Shown piece by piece: positions 1-5,782 of a stretch of DNA of 6,641 nt; position 1 is the first letter of the stretch; every line of letters begins with the position of its first letter. The translations under genes were made by a program, and so were the position numbers. The notes below the pieces were generated by a model. That model did no database searches, was not told the origin of the DNA, and saw nothing but the letters and a program-made list of their open reading frames with translations. The DNA lies in the NCBI GenBank assembly GCA_021199695.1, contig JAJQHP010000123.1, positions 1-6,641 of the forward strand, given 5' to 3'. This DNA is from Clostridiales bacterium (GTDB lineage: Bacteria; Bacillota; Clostridia; Oscillospirales; Oscillospiraceae).

Positions 1-440
1 GTCCGGGGGGCGGTCTGCTCCTCCAGGCTGGCAACAGCTTTCACCAGGGCCCGCAGGCCGTCCTGGTGTACGGTGGAGACATAGATCGTGATTTTGCTCC
101 CGTCCTGATAGGAGACGTTAAAATTCAGCTGGTCATTCGGCAGCGCCCTTATGCCCCTGAGCCCTGCCAGAGGGAGCCGGGTCGTGGTCCCTTTTCCCTT
201 TAGCAGAAACGGGAAGCCGTCGTGATAGAGCGCCTCCGCTGTCAGCAGGAAGCCGGTCTTGCCGCCCCCAAAGACGGTGGTGTCAAAGACGGCGAACACG
301 TCCTCCCGCCGCACGCCGGAGGCATAACTCCGCAGCGCGCCGCTCAGCGCCTTCTCCTTCACCTCGGAGACGGGCTTCATCTCCCACCCGGCCCTGTTGG
401 CGGCCTTCATCAGCTTCGTTGCCTGTTCTTTGGTCAGCAT
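1..440 (-). CDS. Small protein with a possible PH-like domain, 3' end cut off by the window edge
   Basis: I do not recognise a named family with certainty. From the ATG at 440 the minus strand reads 146 codons without a stop and runs off the window at base 1, so the C terminus is missing. The start is well supported: AGGAGG lies at 448-453, 7 nt upstream. Residues 1-45 are charged and probably helical. Residues 46-125 alternate in a beta-rich way, with the segment VFDTTVFGGGKTGFLLTAEA (about 51-70) followed by LY. That pattern (an early FDxT, then GGGKxGFLLT) resembles bacterial PH-like domains such as the YokE-like group, where a strand pair precedes a 'turned on in this cell' sequence. A helix follows from about residue 127 (DGLRALVKAVASLEEQ). 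There is no signal peptide or membrane segment in the visible part, so it is probably cytosolic. Its own promoter lies just upstream. The PH-like assignment is inference; that this is a real gene is fairly secure. Confidence 0.75.
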   Translation of the reverse strand, partial: MLTKEQATKLMKAANRAGWEMKPVSEVKEKALSGALRSYASGVRREDVFAVFDTTVFGGGKTGFLLTAEALYHDGFPFLLKGKGTTTRLPLAGLRGIRALPNDQLNFNVSYQDGSKITIYVSTVHQDGLRALVKAVASLEEQTAPR

Positions 441-494
441 ATGATCTCCTCCTGTGTCCTCCCGTCCGGGGCGGCGATTTCTCTTTCCTTCGCT

Positions 495-523
495 ATTATG
501 ACAGATTCCCGCCCGGAAAGCAA
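495..523 (-). promoter_or_regulatory. Sigma-A-type promoter for the PH-like gene
   Basis: Read on the minus strand, TTGCTT (518-523) is followed after exactly 17 nt by CATAAT (495-500). Transcription would start near 488, giving a leader of roughly 48 nt before the ATG at 440. The -10 box is strong and the -35 box is partial. Confidence 0.6.
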
Positions 524-624
524 CGGAATCAGGTGAAACATTTTCAAATATCTTTTCAGGGATTTACCGCCCGCCCTCCGGTTCCTAGAGACCCGGCTGG
601 ACGCCGTGCGGGTCGGCTCCCCGT

Positions 625-808
625 CGCCGTGCCGGTGAAGCTGCATCGGGTGGGGAGCTACCAGGCCATGGCGGTGGATGTGCGGACCCTGCGGCGGGAA
701 CTTTACCGCCTTCTGCGGACCCTCAACCTTGCCTGGCGCTGTCTCCGGGCGGAGCTGTGGACAAATCGGCTGCGGAGAAGGCTCCTGCGGCCCAAACGAG
801 GACAATAG
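625..808 (+). pseudogene. Possible remnant of a plus-strand gene (C-terminal fragment)
   Basis: This frame ends at TAG (806-808) and reads about 60 residues rich in Leu and Arg, including AVDVRTLRRELYRLLRTLNL. Its codons end mostly in G or C, as in the true genes of this window (many CTG, CGG, GTG and GCC). There is no start codon with a ribosome site. The reading frame can be followed further upstream only by running antisense through the start of the PH-like gene. Just upstream a second frame, LPPALRFLETRLDAVRVGS (about 574-630), is also codon-like before it stops at a TGA, as if a frameshift separated two parts of one gene. I do not recognise the product. It may equally be chance open frame in GC-rich DNA. 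Confidence 0.2.
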
Positions 809-812
809 GCGC

Positions 813-844
813 AAAAGCCCCCGCCGGGCGACCCGGCGGGGGCT
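813..844 (-). terminator. Rho-independent terminator of pgcA
   Basis: A 13-bp perfect stem (816-828 with 832-844) closes a 3-nt CGA loop. On the minus strand it is followed by TTTT (813-816, overlapping the stem base). It starts 24 nt after the pgcA stop codon. On the plus strand no T-run follows, so it acts chiefly for pgcA. Confidence 0.8.
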
Positions 845-867
845 GAATCTGTACGGATGGATTTGTC

Positions 868-2598
868 TTACAGCTCCTTGATGGAGGGGGCGAAGGCGTT
901 GTACTTTGCCACCTTGGCGTCGCACGCCTCCTGGGTCTCGCCGTTGGCCAGGATGTAGACCTTGATCTTCGGCTCGGTGCCGGAGGGGCGAATGATAAAG
1001 GTAGTGCCGTCGGCCAGGTCGTAGGCCACCACGTTGGAGTCCTTCAGCTCCATCTCCTCCACCTTGCCGGTGGCGAGATCGGTGGCGGTGCCGGTCTGAT
1101 AGTCCTTGGCCACCACCACGGGAGTGCCGGCCACCTCGGTGAGAGGCTCAGCGTGAAGCCGCTGCATGATACCGGCCATCTTCGCCATGCCGTCCAGGCC
1201 GGGCATGACCAGGTTCAGGGTCTTTTCGCCGTAGAAGCCGTACTTGGCGTAGCAGTCCATCAGGGCGTCATACAGGGTCTTGCCCTGGGTGGCGTAGTAG
1301 GCGGCCATTTCCACCACGATGGCGATGGCGGTGACGGCGTCCTTGTCCCGGACGTAGTCGCCAAACATATAGCCGCAGGACTCCTCATAGGAGTAGATGA
1401 CCTTGCCTTCGCCGGACTTCTCCAGCTTGTCCTTCTTCTCACCCAGGAACTTAAAGCCGGTGAAGGTGCGGGCGCACTTGACGCCGTTGGCCTCGGCCAC
1501 CTTGGTGGCCATGGCGGAGGATACGATGGTGGTGTTCACATAGGCGTTCTCCGGGAGGATGCCCGCCCGCTTCCGGGCCTGGATGGCGTAGTCCTCCAGC
1601 AGGATGCCGGTCTGGTTGCCGGAGAGGACCACATAGTCCCCAGCGGAGGTCTTGACCATGACGCCCACCCGGTCAGCGTCCGGGTCGGAGCCCACGATCA
1701 GGTCGCAGCCGTGCGCCTTGGCCAGGTCGACGGCCAGATAGAAGCCCTCCGGGTTCTCCGGGTTGGGGGAGGCCACAGTGGGGAAGTCGCCGTCAATGAC
1801 CATCTGCTCGGGCACGCAGTAGACCTTCTTCATGCCCAGCCGCTTCAGGGCCTCGGGGATGAGCTTGTAGCCGGTGCCGTGGAAGGGGGTGTAGACGATG
1901 CCAAAGGTGTCCGCCACCTGCTCCACGGAGGCCCGGTCGATGACCTGGCCCATGACCTGCTCCAGGAAGGCCTCGTCGGTCTCCTCGCCCAGCAGAGTCA
2001 CCAGGCCCTGGGCCTTGGCCTCCTCCAGATCCATGGTCTTGACGTCGTCGAACACGTCCAGCTCCTTCATCTTGGCGGCCACCACGTCGGCGTGAACCGG
2101 GGGCAGCTGGGCCCCGTCCGCCCAGTAGACCTTATAGCCGTTGTACTCCTTGGGATTGTGGGAGGCGGTGATGTTGATGCCCGCCTGGGCCCCGTAGTAC
2201 CGGACGGCGAAGGACACCTCGGGGGTGGGGCGCAGCTCGTCAAACAGCTTGACCTTGATACCGTTGGCGGCCAGGATGGCGGCGGCAGTGCGGGCAAACT
2301 CGGTGGAGTGATTGCGGCAGTCGTGGATGACGATGACGCCCTTCTCGCAGGCCTCGGCTCCCTCCGCCTTGACCACCTCGGCAAAGGCCTGGGTGGCGTG
2401 GGCGACGATGTGCCGGTTCATCTGATGCAGGCCCACGCACATGGTGCCCCGCAGACCGGCGGTGCCAAACTCCAGAGGGCCAAAGAAGCGGCTCTCAATT
2501 TCCTTCTCATCGTTCCGGATGGACTCCAGCTCCGCCCTTTCCTCGGGGGACAGCGCGGGGCTGTTCAGCCATTTTTCATACGTGTCTTTATAGGACAT
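868..2598 (-). CDS. pgcA: Phosphoglucomutase (alpha-D-phosphohexomutase family, PgcA type)
   Basis: A cytosolic enzyme that interconverts glucose-6-phosphate and glucose-1-phosphate, the entry to UDP-glucose, glycolipids, wall sugars and glycogen; some relatives also act on mannose or pentose phosphates. The 576 residues match the usual 570-585 of the PgcA group. All four family signatures are intact: the catalytic phosphoserine loop TASHNP (144-149, Ser146), the metal loop DPDADR (305-310), the sugar-specificity loop YEESCGY (404-410), and the phosphate-binding loop RPSGTEPK (537-544) in the C-terminal domain. The N-terminal FGTAGLRGTM (44-53) is also typical. The frame stays open upstream to 2709, but the ATG at 2598 is chosen because GGAGG (2607-2611) lies 8 nt before it, the conserved family start (SYKDTYEKWL) follows it, and the promoter overlaps the longer form. 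It is monocistronic: own promoter, own terminator. Which hexose or pentose it prefers cannot be read from sequence. Confidence 0.95.
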   Translation of the reverse strand: MSYKDTYEKWLNSPALSPEERAELESIRNDEKEIESRFFGPLEFGTAGLRGTMCVGLHQMNRHIVAHATQAFAEVVKAEGAEACEKGVIVIHDCRNHSTEFARTAAAILAANGIKVKLFDELRPTPEVSFAVRYYGAQAGINITASHNPKEYNGYKVYWADGAQLPPVHADVVAAKMKELDVFDDVKTMDLEEAKAQGLVTLLGEETDEAFLEQVMGQVIDRASVEQVADTFGIVYTPFHGTGYKLIPEALKRLGMKKVYCVPEQMVIDGDFPTVASPNPENPEGFYLAVDLAKAHGCDLIVGSDPDADRVGVMVKTSAGDYVVLSGNQTGILLEDYAIQARKRAGILPENAYVNTTIVSSAMATKVAEANGVKCARTFTGFKFLGEKKDKLEKSGEGKVIYSYEESCGYMFGDYVRDKDAVTAIAIVVEMAAYYATQGKTLYDALMDCYAKYGFYGEKTLNLVMPGLDGMAKMAGIMQRLHAEPLTEVAGTPVVVAKDYQTGTATDLATGKVEEMELKDSNVVAYDLADGTTFIIRPSGTEPKIKVYILANGETQEACDAKVAKYNAFAPSIKEL

Positions 2599-2606
2599 TG
2601 GAATGC

Positions 2607-2611
2607 ACCTC
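2607..2611 (-). promoter_or_regulatory. Ribosome-binding site that fixes the pgcA start
   Basis: GGAGG on the minus strand, followed by TGCATTCC (8 nt) and ATG at 2598-2596. It rules out the 37-residue longer reading, which begins at 2709 inside the promoter. Confidence 0.85.
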
Positions 2612-2620
2612 CAAAAATGT

Positions 2621-2672
2621 GAGACCCCGTCCCGGCCCTGGGTCGGCTGCGCTACCGGTCCCGGCAGGTCTC
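2621..2672 (-). other. GC-rich pgcA mRNA leader with closing inverted repeat
   Basis: GAGACC (2672-2667 on the minus strand) can pair with GGTCTC (2626-2621) across about 40 nt of GC-rich sequence, lying between the expected start of the mRNA and the ribosome site. I do not recognise a known riboswitch. A 6-bp pair over this distance could be chance. Confidence 0.25.
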
Positions 2673-2686
2673 CGGTTGATGCCTCT

Positions 2687-2716
2687 ATTATACCAGCGTC
2701 CCCCGGCATTTGTCCA
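2687..2716 (-). promoter_or_regulatory. Strong sigma-A promoter of pgcA
   Basis: On the minus strand TGGACA (2711-2716) is followed after 18 nt by a perfect TATAAT (2687-2692), which is preceded by TGG and so is also an extended -10. Transcription should start near 2680, giving a GC-rich leader of about 80 nt. Confidence 0.85.
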
Positions 2717-2822
2717 GTAGATAAGGAAAATGTCTTTTCGTAAAAGTGACTTTTGGTGGGGTGTTTGTCTGTCCGCGCTTTTTTTGCGGATTCGCCGGAA
2801 CCTTCCTGTTTAATGAGAGCCC

Positions 2823-3045
2823 CTGCTGCTCTCCCTCAGTCTGCCCTTCGGGCAGCCAGCTCCGCCGTCAAGCGGCACTTCCGCTTCGCTCCCTGCCTCA
2901 GAGAGGGAGCCAAGAGGGGATACGGCAGTCCCTTGCCTCCCTCTTTGAGGCGAAGTGCCGCAAAGCGGTAGAGGTGGCACGGCGTCAGCCGTGACGGAGG
3001 GAGAGCGGCACGCACCCACGACAAGAATGCACCCGGGCGAATTCG
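2823..3045. repeat. Palindromic MITE-like repeat, copy 1 (long-stem form)
   Basis: Its outer ends pair: CTGCTGCTCTCCCTCAGTC begins at 2823, and the matching right arm GACGGAGGGAGAG ends near 3005, running on into CGGCACG. Inside are a small hairpin CTGCC-CTTCG-GGCAG (2840-2854), a long near-perfect stem (2896-2914 with 2932-2950, 17 of 19 matched), and CACGGC-GTCA-GCCGTG (2978-2993). Compared with copy 2 this copy carries extra sequence in both arms, and the extra pieces are complementary to each other: GCGGCACTT at 2872-2880 and AAGTGCCGC at 2953-2961. Its last 75 nt (2971-3045) match copy 2 at 74 positions. No transposase is present, so any movement would need help in trans. That repeats like this are common in GC-rich gut Clostridia is from memory. 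Confidence 0.85.
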
Positions 3046-3068
3046 TTGGGGATTGGTACGAATTCGCC
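3036..3068. repeat. Perfect 11-bp inverted repeat with CGAATTCG core
   Basis: GGCGAATTCGT (3036-3046) faces ACGAATTCGCC (3058-3068) across 11 nt. Each arm contains the 8-bp palindrome CGAATTCG. A third copy of that palindrome lies at 3252-3259 at the end of repeat copy 2. The inverted repeat straddles the right end of repeat copy 1. Confidence 0.75.
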
Positions 3069-3094
3069 GTAAGATTTAAGCGTTTCGGCAGTGC

Positions 3095-3259
3095 CTGCTG
3101 CTCTCCCTCAGTCAGCTTCGCTGACAGCTCCCTCAGAGAGGGAGCCAAGGGATTTGTATAGACCTCTTGCCTCCCTCTTTGAGGGAGGTGGCACGGCGTC
3201 AGCCGTGACGGAGGGAGAGCGGCACGCACCCGCGACAAGAATGCACCCGGGCGAATTCG
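3095..3259. repeat. Palindromic MITE-like repeat, copy 2 (short form)
   Basis: It starts with the same 19 nt as copy 1 (3095-3113). A small hairpin GTCAG-CTTCG-CTGAC (3111-3125) follows. The main stem pairs 3128-3149 with 3166-3187, 20 of 22 positions, around a 16-nt loop that differs from copy 1. Then come CACGGC-GTCA-GCCGTG (3192-3207) and the right terminal arm. With about three bases on the left (GTGC, 3091-3094) the terminal inverted repeats match at about 21 of 24 positions. Bases 3185-3259 repeat 2971-3045 with one mismatch. The folded form would be a cloverleaf of three hairpins on an outer stem. Confidence 0.85.
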
Positions 3260-3327
3260 CATAGAGTCGATACACCTCCACCCCAACCCTTTCGCATTTT
3301 TCCATTCAGACAGATAAGGAGACCTCC

Positions 3328-3930
3328 ATGTTCTACTATCTCTCCGGCACGGTGGCCCATGTGGAGCCGAAGCTGGCCGTCATCGACTGCGGCGGGGTTG
3401 GCTTTGCCTGCAACACCTCCGCCTATACCCTCTCCGCCCTGACCCAGGGGAAGCGGGCCACCCTCTACACCCACCTGTCGGTGAAGGAGGACGACATGAC
3501 CCTGTACGGCTTCGCCAGCCGGGAGGAGCTGAACCTGTTCCGGCTGCTCCTGTCTGTCTCCGGGGTGGGGCCCAAGGCGGCCCTGTCCATTCTCTCCGCC
3601 TCCAACCCGTCCTCCCTGGCCCTCTCCATCATCACCGGGGACACCAAGCCCCTGGTGGCCGCCCCGGGGGTGGGCAAGCGCATCGCCCAGCGGATCGTCC
3701 TGGAATTGAAGGACAAGCTGGCCAAGGAGCAGGGAGAGGCCCTGGAGCAGTACACGCCGCCCCAGAACGGTCTGGCCCTGGGAGAGGACAAGCGGGGCGA
3801 GTCCGCCGCCGCCCTGGCGGTGCTGGGCTACAGCCAGAGCGAGATCAGCCAGGCTCTCAAGGGCATCGACCTGGAGCAGCTGACCCTGGAACAGATCATC
3901 AAGGAAGCGCTGAAAAAAATGATGAAGTGA
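3328..3930 (+). CDS. ruvA: Holliday junction branch-migration protein RuvA
   Basis: RuvA tetramers clamp the four-way DNA junction and load two RuvB rings that drive branch migration in recombination and restart of stalled forks. The 200 residues are the usual family length. Residues 1-62 are the OB-fold domain, with the VGF strand (24-26), the acidic pin KEDD (53-56) that keeps duplex DNA apart at the junction centre, and the LYGF end (59-62). Residues 63-130 carry two helix-hairpin-helix motifs, [11 protein letters not shown] (76-86) and [13 protein letters not shown] (111-123), which hold the DNA backbone. After a linker (about 131-155) the small RuvB-contacting domain runs from 156 to 200 ([16 protein letters not shown]). 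The start has AAGGAG (3316-3321) 6 nt upstream. ruvB follows after 10 nt. ruvC, often just upstream, is missing here; the repeats occupy that place. I see no convincing promoter or LexA box between repeat copy 2 and the ATG. Confidence 0.97.
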   Translation: MFYYLSGTVAHVEPKLAVIDCGGVGFACNTSAYTLSALTQGKRATLYTHLSVKEDDMTLYGFASREELNLFRLLLSVSGVGPKAALSILSASNPSSLALSIITGDTKPLVAAPGVGKRIAQRIVLELKDKLAKEQGEALEQYTPPQNGLALGEDKRGESAAALAVLGYSQSEISQALKGIDLEQLTLEQIIKEALKKMMK

Positions 3931-3933
3931 GGG
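3929..3933 (+). promoter_or_regulatory. Ribosome-binding site that decides the ruvB start
   Basis: GAGGG overlaps the ruvA stop codon and lies 7 nt before the ATG at 3941. The in-frame GTG at 3935 would be only 1 nt from it, so the ATG is preferred. The overlap suggests the two genes are translated in concert. Confidence 0.75.
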
Positions 3934-3940
3934 TGTGGGC

Positions 3941-4981
3941 ATGAGCATCGACTACGCAGATACCGAATACCGCCCGGAGCCGCTGGTGACCTCCACCCTG
4001 TCCCCCGGGGACGAGGCGGAGCTGAGCCTCCGGCCCCAGCGCCTGTCGGAATATATCGGCCAGCAGAAGGCCAAGGGCAACCTGGACATCTTTATCCAGG
4101 CCGCCAAGCTCCGGGAGGAGCCCCTGGACCACGTCCTGCTCCACGGCCCCCCGGGTCTGGGCAAGACCACCCTGGCGGGTATCATCGCCAACGAGATGGG
4201 CGTCCAGATCCGCATCACCTCCGGCCCCGCCATTGAAAAGCCGGGGGACCTGGCCGCCCTGCTCACCAATCTGGGGGAGAACGACATCCTCTTTGTGGAC
4301 GAGATCCACCGGATGAACCGGGCGGTGGAGGAAATCCTCTACCCCGCCATGGAGGACTATGCCATCGACATCATCATCGGCAAGGGTCCCTCCGCCAACT
4401 CCATCCGGCTCGACCTGCCCAAGTTCACCCTCATCGGGGCCACCACCCGGGCGGGCTCCCTGTCCGCCCCTCTCCGGGACCGGTTCGGCGTCAATCTCCG
4501 GCTGGAGCTGTACACCCCGGAGGAGCTATGTCTCATCGTCCGGCGGTCCGCCGGGCTGCTGAACGTCCCCATCGAGGAGTCCGGGGCCATGGAGATCGCC
4601 AAACGCTCCCGGGGCACCCCCCGTATCGCCAACCGGATGCTCCGCCGGGTCCGTGACTTCGCCCAGGTCCGGGCGGGAGGCGTCATCACCCGGGAGGTGG
4701 CGGACGCCGCCCTCACCGCCCTGGAGGTGGACGAGCTGGGCATGGACCAGATCGACCGCCGGATGCTCCGGGCCATCATCGAGCAGTACGGCGGCGGCCC
4801 GGTGGGGCTGGAGACCCTGGCCGCCACCATCAACGAGGACGCGGTCACGCTGGAGGATATGTACGAGCCGTATCTGCTGCAAAACGGCTTCCTCACCCGC
4901 ACGCCCCGGGGCCGGTGCGTCACCCAGGCCGCCTATGACCATCTCCACATCTCCTACCCCGGCCAGCAGCTAAGCCTGTAG
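3941..4981 (+). CDS. ruvB: Holliday junction branch-migration ATPase RuvB
   Basis: The AAA+ motor of the RuvAB complex: a hexameric ring that pumps duplex DNA through itself with ATP hydrolysis. The 346 residues fit the family's 330-350. The order is: N-terminal segment with the conserved [13 protein letters not shown] (30-42); Walker [10 protein letters not shown] (69-77); Walker B ILFVDEIH (116-123); sensor 1 and arginine-finger region IGATTRAG (165-172) with PLRDRFG (177-183); sensor 2 [13 protein letters not shown] (224-236); then the winged-helix domain (about 257-335) with [14 protein letters not shown] (281-294) and the DNA-contacting TPRGR (321-325). Every expected motor residue is present. 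Residues 1-24 before the conserved start are variable in the family. It is the second gene of a ruvAB operon. No clear hairpin terminator follows in 4982-5077, so some read-through into the sigma gene is possible. Confidence 0.97.
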   Translation: MSIDYADTEYRPEPLVTSTLSPGDEAELSLRPQRLSEYIGQQKAKGNLDIFIQAAKLREEPLDHVLLHGPPGLGKTTLAGIIANEMGVQIRITSGPAIEKPGDLAALLTNLGENDILFVDEIHRMNRAVEEILYPAMEDYAIDIIIGKGPSANSIRLDLPKFTLIGATTRAGSLSAPLRDRFGVNLRLELYTPEELCLIVRRSAGLLNVPIEESGAMEIAKRSRGTPRIANRMLRRVRDFAQVRAGGVITREVADAALTALEVDELGMDQIDRRMLRAIIEQYGGGPVGLETLAATINEDAVTLEDMYEPYLLQNGFLTRTPRGRCVTQAAYDHLHISYPGQQLSL

Positions 4982-5077
4982 TTTTCCTTTTTTGCCGCCG
5001 CTCCTCCGAAAAACGTTTGAATCGATGGGCTTTTGACAGGATTTTAACGGAAAACGGAAAAAAACCTGAAAAGAACC

Positions 5078-5106
5078 TTGACATCCGGCGGCTTTCGCTT
5101 TAATAT
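5078..5106 (+). promoter_or_regulatory. Sigma-A-type promoter before the sigma factor gene
   Basis: A perfect TTGACA (5078-5083) is followed after 17 nt by TAATAT (5101-5106). The A-rich stretch 5047-5076 just upstream could serve as an UP element. Transcription would start near 5111-5114, only about 11-14 nt before the start codon. A second TTGACA at 5033-5038 has no matching -10. Confidence 0.7.
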
Positions 5107-5108
5107 AC

Positions 5109-5114
5109 AGGGAG
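5109..5114 (+). promoter_or_regulatory. Ribosome site of the sigma gene, with start ambiguity
   Basis: AGGGAG lies 10 nt before the ATG at 5125 and 7 nt before an in-frame TTG at 5122. The spacing fits the TTG slightly better, but ATG is the default choice; the products differ by one residue. The site overlaps the predicted transcription start. Confidence 0.5.
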
Positions 5115-5124
5115 ATAGTTCTTG

Positions 5125-5709
5125 ATGCGTAATGTTTTGATTGCGGCTGAAACCGCTTCCACCGACGAGGAGTTGTGCCGTCTGTGTATGCAGGGGGACA
5201 GCGCCGCCGGGGAATCGCTGGTCCGGCGATACAGCCGCCTGGTCCGGTGCTGCTGCCGTCCCCTGTTTCTCATGGGGGGCGATCAGGAGGATCTGATCCA
5301 GGAGGGTATGCTGGGCCTGACATTGGCCATTCGGAGATACGACGAGAGCCGGAACGCCTCCTTCCGTACTTACGCAGAGCGGTGTATCCGCACCCGGCTG
5401 TATACCGCCATCCGGGACGCCTCCAGCACCACCCACGCGCCTTTGAACGAGGCGGTGCCTCTGGAGCCGGACGGCCCGGTCTGGATGTCCTATCAGGACG
5501 ACCCGGAGACGCTGGCGGTGGACCGGGATGCCTTTCAGGAACGTTTGAGGCAGTATCAGCAGCAGCTCACCCCCCTGGAGGAGCAGGTGTTGACCCTGTA
5601 TTTACAGGGCCTGTCCTATCAGGAGATTGCCCAGCGCCTGGACCGCAGCGTCAAGTCGGTGGACAACGCCGTGCAGCGAATCAGAAGAAAGCTGCAATCA
5701 CCCCGTTAG
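5125..5709 (+). CDS. sigH: RNA polymerase sigma-70 family factor, SigH (Spo0H)-like
   Basis: An alternative sigma factor that would bind RNA polymerase core and direct it to its own promoters; in Bacillus SigH serves the entry into sporulation and stationary phase. The 194 residues lack region 1.1, as expected, and are somewhat shorter than Bacillus SigH (about 218). Region 2 spans about 15-100: the core-binding DQEDLIQEGMLGL (53-65), then the -10-recognising helix SFRTYAERCIRTRLYTAI (79-96). After a linker (100-144), region 4 (145-190) contains the helix-turn-helix SYQEIAQRLDRSVKSVDNAV (164-183) followed by QRIRRKL. That last stretch closely follows Bacillus SigH from memory, and is the main reason for the name. 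Cysteines are unusually frequent in the N-terminal half (18, 21, 42-44, 87). The usual sigH neighbours (rlmB, rpmG, secE) are absent, so it might be a paralogue rather than the orthologue; family membership is firmer than the symbol. Confidence 0.85.
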   Translation: MRNVLIAAETASTDEELCRLCMQGDSAAGESLVRRYSRLVRCCCRPLFLMGGDQEDLIQEGMLGLTLAIRRYDESRNASFRTYAERCIRTRLYTAIRDASSTTHAPLNEAVPLEPDGPVWMSYQDDPETLAVDRDAFQERLRQYQQQLTPLEEQVLTLYLQGLSYQEIAQRLDRSVKSVDNAVQRIRRKLQSPR

Positions 5710-5743
5710 ATTCGGCCGTAATCAGCTGTATCTATATCATAAC

Positions 5744-5762
5744 GCCCAACCGGGCAATTTTT
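5744..5762 (+). terminator. Weak terminator-like hairpin after the sigma gene
   Basis: GCCC (5744-5747), loop AACC, GGGC (5752-5755), then AA and five T (5758-5762). A 4-bp stem is short for efficient termination, so it would at most lower read-through into the zinc-ribbon gene. Confidence 0.35.
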
Positions 5763-5780
5763 GAGAAGAGAGGATCTCAA
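5761..5780 (+). promoter_or_regulatory. Small hairpin presenting the zinc-ribbon gene's ribosome site in its loop
   Basis: TTGAGA (5761-5766) pairs perfectly with TCTCAA (5775-5780). The 8-nt loop holds most of the GAGAGG ribosome site (5768-5773), which stands 9 nt before the ATG at 5783. Whether it forms in the cell, and whether it helps or hinders translation, is not known. Confidence 0.4.
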
Positions 5781-5782
5781 TT

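Larger units (their letters stand above)
441..867. other. Intergenic stretch between two minus-strand genes
   Basis: No secure complete gene is present here. It holds the ribosome site and promoter of the downstream minus-strand gene (448-523), an AT-richer patch at 531-562, a GC-rich stretch that looks like decayed coding sequence (about 564-808), and the pgcA terminator (816-844). The two plus-strand frames that could be read through it have no believable start with a ribosome site. Confidence 0.6.
2717..3327. other. Divergent intergenic region between pgcA and ruvA, filled by repeats
   Basis: The 611 bases between the pgcA promoter and the ruvA start hold two palindromic repeat copies (2823-3045 and 3095-3259). 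The unique parts are 2717-2822, with a nested CTTTT/AAAAG/CTTTT symmetry at 2734-2754 and a weak TCCGC/GCGGA hairpin at 2772-2790, then the spacer 3046-3094, and 3260-3327 just before ruvA. Open frames through the repeats on both strands are not credible genes: they read the same palindrome and lack ribosome sites. Confidence 0.75.

Noticed and set aside
434..925. 163-codon minus-strand frame spanning the pgcA 3' end, its terminator and the next gene's promoter
   Set aside because: It overlaps the end of pgcA, runs through the hairpin terminator and the promoter at 495-523, and has Arg/Pro/His-rich noise composition.
1153..2622. Very long open frame on the plus strand opposite pgcA (489 codons)
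   Set aside because: It is the antisense shadow of pgcA, produced by GC-biased codons. Its Gly/Val/His/Leu-rich product resembles no family and it has no ribosome site.
2823..3259. CRISPR array or tandem repeat array
   Set aside because: Only two copies, both palindromic over their whole length, with unequal lengths and no regular spacers or cas genes.
2810..3305. Several open frames on both strands through the repeat region, reading Pro/Ser/Arg-rich peptides
   Set aside because: They translate the palindromic repeats; the same peptide recurs in both copies, starts lack ribosome sites, and such frames are a common source of false hypothetical proteins.
3935..3937. GTG as the ruvB start
   Set aside because: It is only 1 nt from the ribosome site; the ATG two codons later has normal 7-nt spacing.
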